DNA of 28,886 nucleotides from Bacteroidota bacterium (GTDB lineage Bacteria; Bacteroidota; Bacteroidia; Flavobacteriales; Flavobacteriaceae), in the NCBI GenBank assembly GCA_024278565.1, contig JAJRSY010000085.1, positions 1 to 28,886 on the forward strand. The letters are read 5' to 3'. The number at the start of each line of letters is the position of its first letter. Within the stretch, counting starts at the first letter, position 1. This document shows, piece by piece, positions 15,832 to 24,733 of the stretch. The position numbers and the translations under genes are program-made. The notes beneath the pieces were generated by a model. The model ran no database searches and was not told the origin of the DNA. It saw only the letters and a program-made list of their open reading frames with translations.

Positions 15832-16480
15832 AAATCTATATATTTCAGTTTGTATTGGTCTTTTTGTCACGATCGGTTTGGCGCAAGAGGAGAAAAACAA
15901 CGACCAAGAGGTAGACTCCCTTACCACAGACTTGAAACAAGAGGGTTTGCTGGTCATTGATACCCTCGTACACAAAAAGAAAGAGATCAATCCATTGGCC
16001 CCTAGCAAGGCCGCTTTCTACTCAGCGGTTCTGCCCGGTCTCGGTCAAGTTTACAACAAACGCTATTGGAAAGTACCCATCGTGTATATAGTGCTGGGTG
16101 CTGGGGTCTACTCCTATAGTTTCAACAACAATCAATACCGTGGCTTCCGCGACGCATTCAAAAGAAGGCGGGCAGGCTTTACCGATGATGAATTTTATGA
16201 CCTGAGACCTGATGACGGTATAACACGGACCACTCCGGAGATCGATGACCAAAGACTGGAAAGATTACAGAACGAGTTTCAGAACAATCGAGATCTGGCA
16301 CTATTGGTAACCATAATAATGTATGCATTGAACATTGTTGATGCCAATGTAGATGCGCATTTAAAACAGTTCAATATTGATAATGATCTAAGTCTGGACA
16401 TGGAGCTGAACCCTTATTTGGATCTGAACCCGATTACGAACAACCCCAATTACGGCCTGGCATTGACCATAAAATTTTAA
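15821..16480 (+). CDS. DUF5683 family protein with signal peptide
   Basis: The 219-residue protein begins at TTG 15821, inside the end of parB. From this start, residues 1-20 form a signal peptide (KNLYISVCIGLFVTIGLAQ); a later start would destroy it, and there is no nearby ATG. The mature part contains PSKAAFYSAVLPGLGQVYNKRYWKVPIVY followed by a hydrophobic stretch, and a second one at about 160-172, the pattern of DUF5683 proteins in Bacteroidota. Function is unknown. It sits between parB and dapB, a place it commonly occupies. Confidence 0.8.
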   Translation: MTVKNLYISVCIGLFVTIGLAQEEKNNDQEVDSLTTDLKQEGLLVIDTLVHKKKEINPLAPSKAAFYSAVLPGLGQVYNKRYWKVPIVYIVLGAGVYSYSFNNNQYRGFRDAFKRRRAGFTDDEFYDLRPDDGITRTTPEIDDQRLERLQNEFQNNRDLALLVTIIMYALNIVDANVDAHLKQFNIDNDLSLDMELNPYLDLNPITNNPNYGLALTIKF

Positions 16481-16482
16481 AA

Positions 16483-17193
16483 ATGAAAATTGCATTGTTC
16501 GGATACGGAAAAATGGGCAGGATGATCGAGCAGATCGCCCTGAGACGAAACCATACCATTGTTGCCAAAATAGATGTGGATACCGATACCTCGACCATCG
16601 ACTTTTCGAGTATGGATGTCGCCATTGATTTCAGTATGCCCAATGCCGCCTTTGGCAACATCAGCAGCTGTTTTGAAAATGGCGTTCCCGTAATTTCGGG
16701 CACCACGGGGTGGTTGAAGGACTATGACAGGGCTGTTGGAACCTGCCAAGAAAAAAAAGGGGCTTTTATCTATGCGTCGAACTACAGTTTGGGGGTCACT
16801 ATTTTCTTCGAATTAAACTCCCACTTAGCGAAAATGATGAAAAACCTAAACCAATACCAGGTTTCGATGGAAGAGATACACCACACCCAAAAATTGGATG
16901 CCCCAAGCGGTACCGCCATAACACTAGCTGAAGAAATCATTGAAAACACCGACTACAAAAACTGGAAACTAAACGAAGCTTCGGAAGGCGAAATTACCAT
17001 TACCTCAAAAAGAATCGATGATGTGCCCGGTACGCATACGGTAAAATATGACAGTCAGGTAGATGGAATCGAAATAAAACACACAGCACACAATAGAGAA
17101 GGTTTTGCTTTAGGGGCAGTCATCGCAGCCGAATGGATCGTGGGCAAAACAGGAGTATTCACCATGAAAGATGTACTTGGACTTGATAAGTAG
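16483..17193 (+). CDS. dapB: 4-hydroxy-tetrahydrodipicolinate reductase
   Basis: DapB reduces the DapA product with NAD(P)H in the diaminopimelate/lysine pathway, feeding peptidoglycan. The 236-residue protein has the dinucleotide-binding start ALFGYGKMGRMI, SGTTGW (72-77), and the active-site stretch EIHHTQKLDAPSGTA with catalytic H133/H134, K137 and the substrate-binding PSGTA. It is shorter than the E. coli enzyme, as usual in this phylum. It starts two bases after the DUF5683 stop. Confidence 0.95.
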   Translation: MKIALFGYGKMGRMIEQIALRRNHTIVAKIDVDTDTSTIDFSSMDVAIDFSMPNAAFGNISSCFENGVPVISGTTGWLKDYDRAVGTCQEKKGAFIYASNYSLGVTIFFELNSHLAKMMKNLNQYQVSMEEIHHTQKLDAPSGTAITLAEEIIENTDYKNWKLNEASEGEITITSKRIDDVPGTHTVKYDSQVDGIEIKHTAHNREGFALGAVIAAEWIVGKTGVFTMKDVLGLDK

Positions 17194-17218
17194 ACGGTAG
17201 ACAAAATAAAAAAATAAA
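17190..17218 (+). repeat. Short dispersed GTAGAC...AAAATAAAAAAAT motif
   Basis: After the dapB stop, 'gtagacggtagac' is followed by AAAATAAAAAAAT. A related string, with two GCTGGAC units before the same AAAATAAAAAAAT, is present at 28836-28865 upstream of ndk. Confidence 0.4.
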
Positions 17219-17241
17219 CTTAAGAACAGTAACTTTACATT

Positions 17242-18936
17242 ATGGACACAACACAATGGCTATTATTCATTTTGATCATTCAGGTCATCCATTTTTTAGG
17301 AACTTGGAAATTGTATGTCAAAGCCGGTAGAAAAGCATGGGAAGCTGCAATACCCATCTACAACGCCATTGTTTTGATGCAGATCATCAACCGCCCGAAA
17401 TGGTGGGTGGTATTATTGTTTATACCGGTAATCAATTTATTGATGTTTCCCGTGATTTGGGTGGAGACCATACGTAGTTTTGGGCGCAACAGGTTACTTG
17501 AAACATGGCTGGTGGTACTCACACTTGGTTTTTACATCTACTATGTCAACTATGCGATGGATGTTTCTTATATTGAAGACCGAAGCCTACACCCAAAAAC
17601 CGCTCTTGGCGAATGGGTAAGCTCCATCGTTTTTGCAATTGTGGCCGCTACTTTGGTACATACTTATTTTATTCAACCCTACGTTATTCCAACTGGCTCA
17701 TTAGAAAGAACCCTACGGGTGGGCGATTTACTCTTCGTGAGTAAGTTTCATTATGGGGCGCGAACGCCCATGACAGCCATCGCTGCACCCATGGTACATG
17801 ATACGCTTCCAATTTTGAACGTGCCCTCATATTTGAACAAACCGCAGATTCCCTACTTCAGGTTGCCGGGCTTTAAAAAAATAAAAAGAAATGAAATCGT
17901 CGTTTTTAGCTGGCCAGCAGATACGGTACGGCGGTTCTTTAAAGTGGAAAAAGGGGTAAGAAAGCCCATCGATAAAAAATCGAATTATGTAAAGCGCTGT
18001 GTTGGGCTTCCGGGAGATTCGTTGACGGTTATTGACGGTCACGTATTTATAGATGGCAAGCAGTTGGTACTTGACGATCGCGCCAAACCCATGTATGATT
18101 ATACCGTTTATGCCAACAAAGGGGTTTCCTCTAAACTATTGGCTCAAATAGGAGTATCTGATTTTACCAGAAAGTATATCGTCGCCTCATTGAACCAACA
18201 ACAGGCAGAAGCCTTACAAAACTATGCCCGTGGGTACAACCGAAGGGAAGATGGAAAAATTGAGGTATTTACAGATCAAACAGGAATTCCCATCAATGTG
18301 ATTCGTAGAAACGCTATTTCGTTAACCGAAGAAACTGGTCGGCAGCGCGGAGCCACCCTTACCGATGAAATGCTAGCCCAGTTGAAAAAAAGTCCTAGCA
18401 TTGACTCAGTCGTACGGGTTATTACTCCAAAAGGCACAAAAGGCCGCAATATATTTCCCCAAAGTCCTGACTACGCATGGAACTATAGTCAGTTGGGACC
18501 TATTTATATTCCAGAAGCAGGAAAAACCGTTCCGTTGAATTTAAAGGTGCTCCCATTTTACAAAAAAATTATTTCAGATTATGAGGGAAACATAATAAAG
18601 GTTTCTGGAAACCAAATTCTACTAAACGGTAAAAAAGTCGATTCCTATACCTTTAAACAAGATTATTATTGGATGATGGGTGACAATCGAGACCATTCTG
18701 AAGACAGTCGGGCGTGGGGCTACGTACCCGAGGACCACATTGTGGGAACCCCCATTTTCATCTGGATGAGCGTTGATAATTTCACACAAGGTTTTTTTAA
18801 ATGGAGACCCCGCTGGGATCGTATCTTTACCACCGTTCATGGCTCGGGTGAACCTGTATCGTATTTCAAATATTTTTTGATCGCCCTGGCCGCATGGTTT
18901 GGTTTTGATTATTTTAGAAAAAGACGAAAATCTTAA
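17242..18936 (+). CDS. lepB: Signal peptidase I, large Bacteroidota form
   Basis: LepB cleaves signal peptides of exported proteins at the inner membrane. The 564-residue protein is about twice the usual length. Residues 1-145 carry several membrane segments, and a last hydrophobic helix and basic tail lie near 545-564. Catalytic Ser153 is in VIPTGSLERTLRVGDLLFVSKF and Lys251 in YVKRCVGLPGDSL; the third box MMGDNRDHSEDSRAWGYV is at 478-495. A stretch of about 180 residues (about 280-460) separates the last two boxes. A TAACTTTA sequence at 17230-17237 resembles a -7 box but would lie too close to the ATG for a normal leader. Confidence 0.94.
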   Translation: MDTTQWLLFILIIQVIHFLGTWKLYVKAGRKAWEAAIPIYNAIVLMQIINRPKWWVVLLFIPVINLLMFPVIWVETIRSFGRNRLLETWLVVLTLGFYIYYVNYAMDVSYIEDRSLHPKTALGEWVSSIVFAIVAATLVHTYFIQPYVIPTGSLERTLRVGDLLFVSKFHYGARTPMTAIAAPMVHDTLPILNVPSYLNKPQIPYFRLPGFKKIKRNEIVVFSWPADTVRRFFKVEKGVRKPIDKKSNYVKRCVGLPGDSLTVIDGHVFIDGKQLVLDDRAKPMYDYTVYANKGVSSKLLAQIGVSDFTRKYIVASLNQQQAEALQNYARGYNRREDGKIEVFTDQTGIPINVIRRNAISLTEETGRQRGATLTDEMLAQLKKSPSIDSVVRVITPKGTKGRNIFPQSPDYAWNYSQLGPIYIPEAGKTVPLNLKVLPFYKKIISDYEGNIIKVSGNQILLNGKKVDSYTFKQDYYWMMGDNRDHSEDSRAWGYVPEDHIVGTPIFIWMSVDNFTQGFFKWRPRWDRIFTTVHGSGEPVSYFKYFLIALAAWFGFDYFRKRRKS

Positions 18937-18973
18937 TGTGTAAATGAAATAATTTATCGATATACCAATTGAT

Positions 18974-19003
18974 ACATTGGTACATTAAAAACATTGGTAC
19001 ATT
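18974..19003 (+). repeat. Direct repeat ACATTGGTACATT around the WbqC-like gene start
   Basis: ACATTGGTACATT occurs at 18974-18986 and 18991-19003, 17 bases apart, between lepB and the conserved part of the WbqC-like protein. It supports taking the later start codon (TTG 19002) for that gene. Confidence 0.5.
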
Positions 19004-19634
19004 GATCAAACTCTTACACCCGACATACATACCCAACATCGCAACATTCGCCGTCATTGCCCAGAGTGACATCTGTTGGGAAGCTTGTGATAATTTTCAG
19101 AAACAGACTTTTAGAAACCGCTCTTACATCTGTACCGATCGTGGCAAGCTCATGCTCAATATTCCTATAAGGCATGTGGGCAAAAACCAAGGTCGCCAAA
19201 AGTACTGTGATGTTCGGGTAGAGAATGACTACAATTGGCAACGACAGCATTGGCGTACCCTTCAAACCGCTTATAGAACCTCACCATTTTTCGAGTTCTA
19301 TGAAGACGACATCGCACCTTTGTACACTAAAGAACACGAGTTTTTGCTCGACTACAACCTAAAGACGATTGAAGTGGTCTGCGATTGTCTTCAAATTGAA
19401 GTGCCCATCAAGAAAACCAAAGTTTTCGACCCAGACCCGAACAATGTAATGGACGCTAGATATTTGGTCAATTCAAAGAACAAAACAGAACTGGCACAGC
19501 CCAAATATGTTCAGGTATTCGGTAACCGCCATGGGTTTATTGCCAATGTCAGTATTCTTGATCTACTTTTTAACGAAGGCACCAATGCCTTGAGCTATTT
19601 GAAAAATCTAAACACGGACTTCATTAATGCTTAG
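19002..19634 (+). CDS. WbqC-like family protein
   Basis: The 210-residue protein from TTG 19002 (MIKLLHPTYIPNIATF) matches the WbqC-like family, seen in glycan gene clusters and, in Bacteroidota, next to lepB. Visible features are DICWEACDNFQKQTFRNRSYI, RGKLMLNIPIRH, DNYNWQRQHWRTLQTAYRTSPFFEFYEDDI and a Cys-containing strand VCDCLQIEV. The frame stays open back to TTG 18969, but those extra eleven codons come from a direct repeat and are unlikely to be translated. Biochemical role is not established. It overlaps the next gene by 8 bases. Confidence 0.82.
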   Translation: MIKLLHPTYIPNIATFAVIAQSDICWEACDNFQKQTFRNRSYICTDRGKLMLNIPIRHVGKNQGRQKYCDVRVENDYNWQRQHWRTLQTAYRTSPFFEFYEDDIAPLYTKEHEFLLDYNLKTIEVVCDCLQIEVPIKKTKVFDPDPNNVMDARYLVNSKNKTELAQPKYVQVFGNRHGFIANVSILDLLFNEGTNALSYLKNLNTDFINA

Positions 19635-19950
19635 GCTCCTTATTCATTATGGCATTCATTTATTGGTTCCTATTGCCATTGCGCTCTTGTTCTATAAAAA
19701 AAACAGGTATGGGGCAATGCTTATTTTACTGGCTGGAATACTTATTGATGTCGACCATCTTTTGGCAGACCCTATTTTTGACCCAGAACGTTGCAGTATT
19801 GATTTTCATCCACTGCACGGTTACTGGGCCATTGGGGTGTATTTTGCTTTATTGCTCCACCAGAAAACACGAATAGTCGGTATCGCCCTGCTCATACATA
19901 TCTTGGCCGATCTGGTTGATTGCTTTCTAATCGGAACCCAGTTCAAATGA
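19627..19950 (+). CDS. Small DUF6122-like integral membrane protein
   Basis: This 107-residue protein has about four hydrophobic segments carrying conserved-looking His/Asp groups: LLIHYGIHLLVP, LIDVDHLLADP, HPLHGYW and HILADLVDC. Acidic and His residues at helix ends recall membrane-bound metal-dependent hydrolases of the YdjM/DUF457 type, but that is a guess. It starts inside the end of the WbqC-like gene, and its last 24 bases overlap, tail to tail, the end of the EEP-family gene on the other strand. Confidence 0.72.
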   Translation: MLRLLIHYGIHLLVPIAIALLFYKKNRYGAMLILLAGILIDVDHLLADPIFDPERCSIDFHPLHGYWAIGVYFALLLHQKTRIVGIALLIHILADLVDCFLIGTQFK

Positions 19951-20952
19951 TGCCATAATCGGAAAGTGGTCGGAATAGACCGCATCATAGTTTTTGTGGC
20001 TCTTTACAACAAAAGAAGGGTCTGCCAATATAAAATCAATTCGCACGGGAAACCCATGAAAGTTCAGCGTTCTTCCGTAACCCGTACCTTTTTCGATAAA
20101 GGTGTCTTGTTTATCACCCTTAATGGTTTTGTAGGCATTTGAAAACTGTGCATTGTTAAAATCACCACATAGTATTTTCTTATGGGTTGTCGACTTCATG
20201 TGACCCTTAATTTGCTGCGCCTGCTGTTGTTGTTTTTCAAATGACTTGGTCAGCATTTTAAACAACTTATCGGAAGGCTTGCTTATGACCCCTTTGCCCG
20301 GTGTAATGCCCAACGATTGTAGATGCACATTGTAAATTCTCAAAGTGTCCTTTTCATATAGAATATCAGCATAGGCAGCGTTATTCGGGCTTCCCGCAAA
20401 GTTGATCAGTTCAGCTTTTACTATAGGGTATTTTGAGAAGATGCCCAAAATCACCTTGTCCTGCATATGAATATATTCTACATACTGATGCGGATAATTG
20501 ATAAATTCCTTTGTTCGTAGATAACCAGATTCTTGAAAACAAATGATATCTGGATCTTCGCCATCTACAAAGGTCATGATATCTTCGAAAACCGTTTTGC
20601 TCTCCAACTCTTCATATTTGTTAAAACCCCGAACGTTGTAACTCATTACCTTCAAGTCTTCTTCTAAAACAGTTTCTTCTGTAAACTTGAATTTTAAGAA
20701 GGTACCCAAGGTGAAATATCCGAAGAGCAGTACGAAGAACGACATCAACAGCTGCTTTTTTCTTTTAAGGGCCCAATATAGCAAAAACAGCACATTAACC
20801 CCCACCAATAGGGGTACTGCCAAACTTAAAAAGGATAAAAAAGAAAAACGGCCTGATGAAATATAAGGTACGGCACTTGCCGCCAATAGTAGAAGTGACG
20901 CCACGGCATTGAAAAAGAAAACGATTTTGTTGAATATTGAGAGTCCCTTCAC
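19927..20952 (-). CDS. Membrane-anchored endonuclease/exonuclease/phosphatase family protein
   Basis: The C-terminal two thirds form an EEP (DNase I-like) domain: KVMSYNVRGFN with metal/phosphate Asn, DIICFQESGYL with metal-binding Glu, ILCGDFNN, RIDFILADP and the terminal YSDHFPIMASF with the catalytic Asp-His pair. Three hydrophobic helices precede it. I place the start at GTG 20952 (MKGLSIFNKIVFFFN), four bases after the stop of the upstream rhomboid gene, giving 341 residues; an ATG at 21012 would overlap that gene by 56 bases and adds a non-conserved-looking basic stretch. The substrate could be nucleic acid or a phospho-ester. The topology does not settle which. Confidence 0.82.
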   Translation of the reverse strand: MKGLSIFNKIVFFFNAVASLLLLAASAVPYISSGRFSFLSFLSLAVPLLVGVNVLFLLYWALKRKKQLLMSFFVLLFGYFTLGTFLKFKFTEETVLEEDLKVMSYNVRGFNKYEELESKTVFEDIMTFVDGEDPDIICFQESGYLRTKEFINYPHQYVEYIHMQDKVILGIFSKYPIVKAELINFAGSPNNAAYADILYEKDTLRIYNVHLQSLGITPGKGVISKPSDKLFKMLTKSFEKQQQQAQQIKGHMKSTTHKKILCGDFNNAQFSNAYKTIKGDKQDTFIEKGTGYGRTLNFHGFPVRIDFILADPSFVVKSHKNYDAVYSDHFPIMASFELGSD

Positions 20953-20956
20953 TAGA

Positions 20957-21820
20957 TCAATCTTTGCCCGCTTTGAATAGAAAGTCCTTTTCGACCTTTG
21001 AAAGGCTTTCATAACCTGACTTGCCTATCTTGTCAAGTATGTTATCAATCTTTCGTTGGTGGTTGTCTTTGTCATAGTTCGCTTTTGTTGCCGTAGTGGT
21101 CCGTTGTTGCCAGTGCACCGTTTTCATGGGTGCTTTTTTAGCCTTTGAATTGAACATATTGGTCACAGCATCTAAAAACTTTGAAAACCCCTCGCCGATA
21201 TCACGGCCTTGCATCAACTGACGGGCATACATATAGCCCAACAAAGCCCCTCCCAAATGTGCGATTCGGCCACCGACATTGCCCCCTAGGGGAATTTGCA
21301 CCAGATCCATCAAAACAACAAAGACCCCTATTTGCCACAATTTTACATTAAAAAAAATAACACGCACCTCTTGGTTGGGCAGGTAGGTACATACAAATAT
21401 CAAAACTGCCGTAACACCCGCCGAAGCACCGATCAATGAGGTATTCATGCCAACAAGGGCCGGAAACACATTGTAACTGAACATGAATAGGAGTCCGCCT
21501 AAAATAACCCCTAAAAAATACACACTCAAAAAACGCCTACCATCGAACAGGTTCAACATTATTCGCCCTGCCACATAAAGAATGTACATATTCCAAAGTA
21601 TGTGAAAAATGCCCCCGTGCATGAATGAATAGGTGACTATCGACCAAGGTTGTGTTAGAAAATCAAAAAAATCTTTGGGCAGCTCAAACCACCCTTGTAC
21701 ACTCGGTGAAACCAAGGCAGTAACCAGCCCGCTCACTACAAACACCAGAACATTGATGGCTATCAACTTTTCAGATGTGCCCAATCGCGTATATTGATCT
21801 CGTAAACCTCCGTTTGTCAT
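20957..21820 (-). CDS. Rhomboid-family intramembrane serine protease (second of two)
   Basis: The 287-residue protein has six or so membrane helices and rhomboid motifs: HGGIFHILWN (H68, H73, N77), catalytic S133 in LIGASAGVTAV and catalytic H188 in IAHLGGALLG. The usual GASG is extended to GASAG. A soluble tail of about 80 residues follows, with basic and Gln/Thr-rich parts and an end segment KIGKSGYESLSKVEKDFLFKAGKD. That last element resembles the DUF6576-type tail seen on Bacteroidota rhomboids. It starts one base after the stop of the other rhomboid gene. Confidence 0.88.
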   Translation of the reverse strand: MTNGGLRDQYTRLGTSEKLIAINVLVFVVSGLVTALVSPSVQGWFELPKDFFDFLTQPWSIVTYSFMHGGIFHILWNMYILYVAGRIMLNLFDGRRFLSVYFLGVILGGLLFMFSYNVFPALVGMNTSLIGASAGVTAVLIFVCTYLPNQEVRVIFFNVKLWQIGVFVVLMDLVQIPLGGNVGGRIAHLGGALLGYMYARQLMQGRDIGEGFSKFLDAVTNMFNSKAKKAPMKTVHWQQRTTTATKANYDKDNHQRKIDNILDKIGKSGYESLSKVEKDFLFKAGKD

Positions 21821-21821
21821 G

Positions 21822-22568
21822 TTAGTTCCATCTTTTATGGTTGAACTGGTTTTTTTTCCAGTACCACATTATTATAAATCCGATTACGGCACCCCCAACA
21901 TGTGCCATGTAAGCCGTGTTGCTCGGACTAAAAAATGACTGCCCCGTAACTGCCGAAACCACATCTAACAGAATAATCCCTGGAATAAAATACTTTGCCT
22001 TAATCGGGATGGGTAAAAATATCATCATCAATTTCGCTTCTGGGTTCATTACACCAAAGGCGGCCAAAAGCCCCATGATACAACCAGATGCCCCTACCAT
22101 TGAGGCATTAAAAACAGGAAACGCTTCCTTTAAATTCATCAATTGACCCTCTGTCAAACCAGAAATGGCCTCATTAGAGGTCAATATCTCAACGATTTGA
22201 TCAGGTGTTAACCCTGAACCAGTCAATTCAGCGTAAATGGGCAGGAAATTGAAATAATAAAAACCCAATTGAAAAAGCACCGCCCCCAGACCTGCCGAAA
22301 AATACAAGAATAAAAAGCGGTTCTTCCCCAAATACTGTTCTACCGGTCCGCCAAACATCCAAAGAGCGAACATATTGAAACCAATATGCATGAATCCTTG
22401 ACCATGCATGAACATATGGGTGATAACTTGCCATATTTGAAAATTTTCGTTCTTCGGAAACCACAGGGCGAACCATTGGTACATTTGGTCTGCATAGAGC
22501 GATGTTGCTACAAAAAACAATATATTAACGATAAGCAAATGCTTAACGGCTTCAGTCAATCGATTCAT
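21822..22568 (-). CDS. Rhomboid-family intramembrane serine protease (first of two)
   Basis: This 248-residue membrane protein carries MHGQGFMHIGFNM (H55, H61, N65), catalytic S161 in MVGASGCIMGLL and H223 in YMAHVGGAVIG. The spacing between the first two His residues is one longer than in the second rhomboid. An additional hydrophilic loop (about 112-152, with a Gly/Thr-rich start) lies before the catalytic serine. There is no soluble tail. Its ATG follows the mutL stop with no gap, so the two are surely co-translated. Confidence 0.9.
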   Translation of the reverse strand: MNRLTEAVKHLLIVNILFFVATSLYADQMYQWFALWFPKNENFQIWQVITHMFMHGQGFMHIGFNMFALWMFGGPVEQYLGKNRFLFLYFSAGLGAVLFQLGFYYFNFLPIYAELTGSGLTPDQIVEILTSNEAISGLTEGQLMNLKEAFPVFNASMVGASGCIMGLLAAFGVMNPEAKLMMIFLPIPIKAKYFIPGIILLDVVSAVTGQSFFSPSNTAYMAHVGGAVIGFIIMWYWKKNQFNHKRWN

Positions 22569-24428
22569 CTATATAAATTTTTTATCAATATCATTTTCGG
22601 TAATGGTAATATAAACAGCTTTGTTGAACGGGCTCACCAACGTCTCTTTACAGGCAAATAAATCGTTCACCAGTACCAGTTGCGAGGCAGTGTCCAACAC
22701 TTCCCCTGTTTTTACGGCAAGGGTCTTGCACAGGGTTTTTGCCAACATATCGGTTTGTGAAAAACTATCACCCACAACCTCGGTTTGGTAGTCGGTTATC
22801 AATTGGTCAAGAACCATGCCCACCTCACTTTCAGCGACCAAAACAGGCACCCCACTCACCTTGATGTTCTCCCCATCCATCTCACCAAAAACAAAACCTA
22901 TGGTTGCCAAACTATCTTTGATTTCATTCAAAACAATAGCATCAGATTTTGAAAATGAAAGATCTAGTGGAAAAAGCAATTGCTGGCTTACCGCCTCTTT
23001 GATCGTTATGTTTTTTAAGAATTTTTCATAAAGCACCCTTTGATGGGCCCGACTCTGATCGATAACCACCATACCTGATTTAATGGTCGTCACAATGTAT
23101 TTTCGCCGCAGTTGAAAGGTAGTGGCCGTTGATTCATTAAGTTCTGTTTGATCTTTAAAAATAGAACCGGTAATTGAATCAGACTCAAATTGCATACCAC
23201 CAAACGCATAATCTTTTCCTAGGTTCGATTCAAGGCCTACGTACAACCCATCCCACCCCTTGTTTGCAACCGAACCAACACCTTTATAAGAACCTATGGC
23301 AGCTTGTCTTTGATTCATTTCTTGAAAAGGGTTAAAGTCCGCATCTACCGTTACCCCAGGTTGCGAAGCATTTTTACCTGAGTAAGCGTAAGGGGTCTCT
23401 AGGTTCTGATCCTGGTTGAAATCCAACGAAGGCACCACATTGAATTGCCCCAAACTATGTTTTAAGGTAGATCTCAAAATGGCGTACAGGGTATGTTCAT
23501 CATCAAACTTAACCTCGGTTTTGGTAGGGTGTATATTGATATCGATCGAGGCTGGATTTACCTCCAAATACAAAAAATACCCGGGATAAGCGTTGGGTTT
23601 TATAAGTCCTTCAAAGGCAGCAACGACGGCATGGTGCAAATACGGACTTTTTATAAACCTATCGTTCACGAAGAAAAACTGTTCGCCCCTACTCTTTTTG
23701 GCAAACTCGGGTCTATTGATGAATCCTGATATTTTCACCACCTCGGTATCTTCATTCACCGGCACCAGTTTCTGGTTGGCCTTGTTGCCAAAAATAGTGA
23801 CTATGCGCTGCCTGTGGTTGCTGACGGGCAGATTGAACATTTCGCCTCCATTATTGTAAAAACGGAATGCTATGGATGGATGCGCCAAAGCGACCCTATG
23901 AAATTCATCGGTAATATGGCGCAATTCAACATGGTTCGATTTCAGAAAATTTCTACGGGCGGGAATATTAAAAAACAAATTTTTCACCGCTATCGAAGTC
24001 CCTTTCGGTGTGGCGATCACCTCTTGTGCCGTAATGGTGCTTCCCTCGATTTTCAATATGGTGCCCAACTCAGTGTTTTCTGGCTTGGTCTGCATCTCTA
24101 CATGTGCGATTGCCGCTATTGATGCAAGCGCCTCTCCGCGAAAGCCCTTGGTGTTCAGGTTGAAAAGATCTTCTGCCTTTTGTATTTTTGAAGTGGCATG
24201 CCTTTCAAAACTCAATCGAGCGTCAGTAGCACTCATGCCCAAACCATTATCTACCACCTGGATCAAAGCCTTGCCCCCTTCTTTTACAATAAGCTTGATT
24301 GAGGTAGATCCAGCATCTATCGCATTCTCCAACAGTTCTTTGACCACTGAAGCAGGACGTTGTACCACCTCGCCCGCCGCAATTTGATTGGCAACATGAT
24401 CTGGTAGAAGTTTGATGATATCCGCCAT
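22569..24428 (-). CDS. mutL: DNA mismatch repair protein MutL
   Basis: MutL couples MutS mismatch recognition to downstream repair. The 619-residue protein has the GHKL ATPase N-terminus: VVKELLENAIDAG (E34 general base), DNGLGM (60-65), TKGFRGEALASI and the linker FFFVNDRFI. Residues about 435-619 form the dimerisation domain. The usual endonuclease motif DQHA(x2)E appears as DQSRAHQR (from D457), lacking the His and Glu, and the C-terminal CPHGRP-like box reads CKETLVSPFNK. Nicking activity is therefore doubtful. Its ATG overlaps the stop of the preceding small membrane protein by one base (TAATG), and its stop abuts the first rhomboid gene. Confidence 0.95.
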   Translation of the reverse strand: MADIIKLLPDHVANQIAAGEVVQRPASVVKELLENAIDAGSTSIKLIVKEGGKALIQVVDNGLGMSATDARLSFERHATSKIQKAEDLFNLNTKGFRGEALASIAAIAHVEMQTKPENTELGTILKIEGSTITAQEVIATPKGTSIAVKNLFFNIPARRNFLKSNHVELRHITDEFHRVALAHPSIAFRFYNNGGEMFNLPVSNHRQRIVTIFGNKANQKLVPVNEDTEVVKISGFINRPEFAKKSRGEQFFFVNDRFIKSPYLHHAVVAAFEGLIKPNAYPGYFLYLEVNPASIDINIHPTKTEVKFDDEHTLYAILRSTLKHSLGQFNVVPSLDFNQDQNLETPYAYSGKNASQPGVTVDADFNPFQEMNQRQAAIGSYKGVGSVANKGWDGLYVGLESNLGKDYAFGGMQFESDSITGSIFKDQTELNESTATTFQLRRKYIVTTIKSGMVVIDQSRAHQRVLYEKFLKNITIKEAVSQQLLFPLDLSFSKSDAIVLNEIKDSLATIGFVFGEMDGENIKVSGVPVLVAESEVGMVLDQLITDYQTEVVGDSFSQTDMLAKTLCKTLAVKTGEVLDTASQLVLVNDLFACKETLVSPFNKAVYITITENDIDKKFI

Positions 24429-24727
24429 TAGTCTGCAAAGAATATAGAGAGGTCAAAATCGATGATGTACAAGAAAATAAAAACCAATATCGAGACAATC
24501 ACTATCATTCGTATTCTCAAATTTCGATCTCCTTCCCGCTTTGTATCTTCCATCACATTGCGAAGCTTTCCCTTCAAGCCCCTTTGCGGACCAACCGTAC
24601 TTCTAAACTGATCGAACTTATACTCCATTTTAAACGGACTACCCTCTCCTTTGTCGTCATAAAACCTAGGTTGGTAGTTGAACTCATTGTTCTTGCGCAA
24701 TCGTATAAATTTTTTCAAGAATCCCAT
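24428..24727 (-). CDS. Small single-pass membrane protein upstream of mutL
   Basis: The 99-residue protein (ATG 24727, MGFLKKFIRLRKNNEFNYQPRF...) is basic and hydrophilic, with one C-terminal transmembrane helix at about 74-94 (IRMIVIVSILVFIFLYIIDF). A 'RFYDDKGEGSP' and 'RGLKGKLRNVMEDTKR' pattern matches a small Bacteroidota family often mislabelled 'riboflavin synthase subunit beta'. No function is known to me. It is the first gene of the mutL-rhomboid-rhomboid-EEP operon. A perfect -7 box lies only 6 bases before the ATG. Confidence 0.75.
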   Translation of the reverse strand: MGFLKKFIRLRKNNEFNYQPRFYDDKGEGSPFKMEYKFDQFRSTVGPQRGLKGKLRNVMEDTKREGDRNLRIRMIVIVSILVFIFLYIIDFDLSIFFAD

Positions 24728-24733
24728 CGTGTC

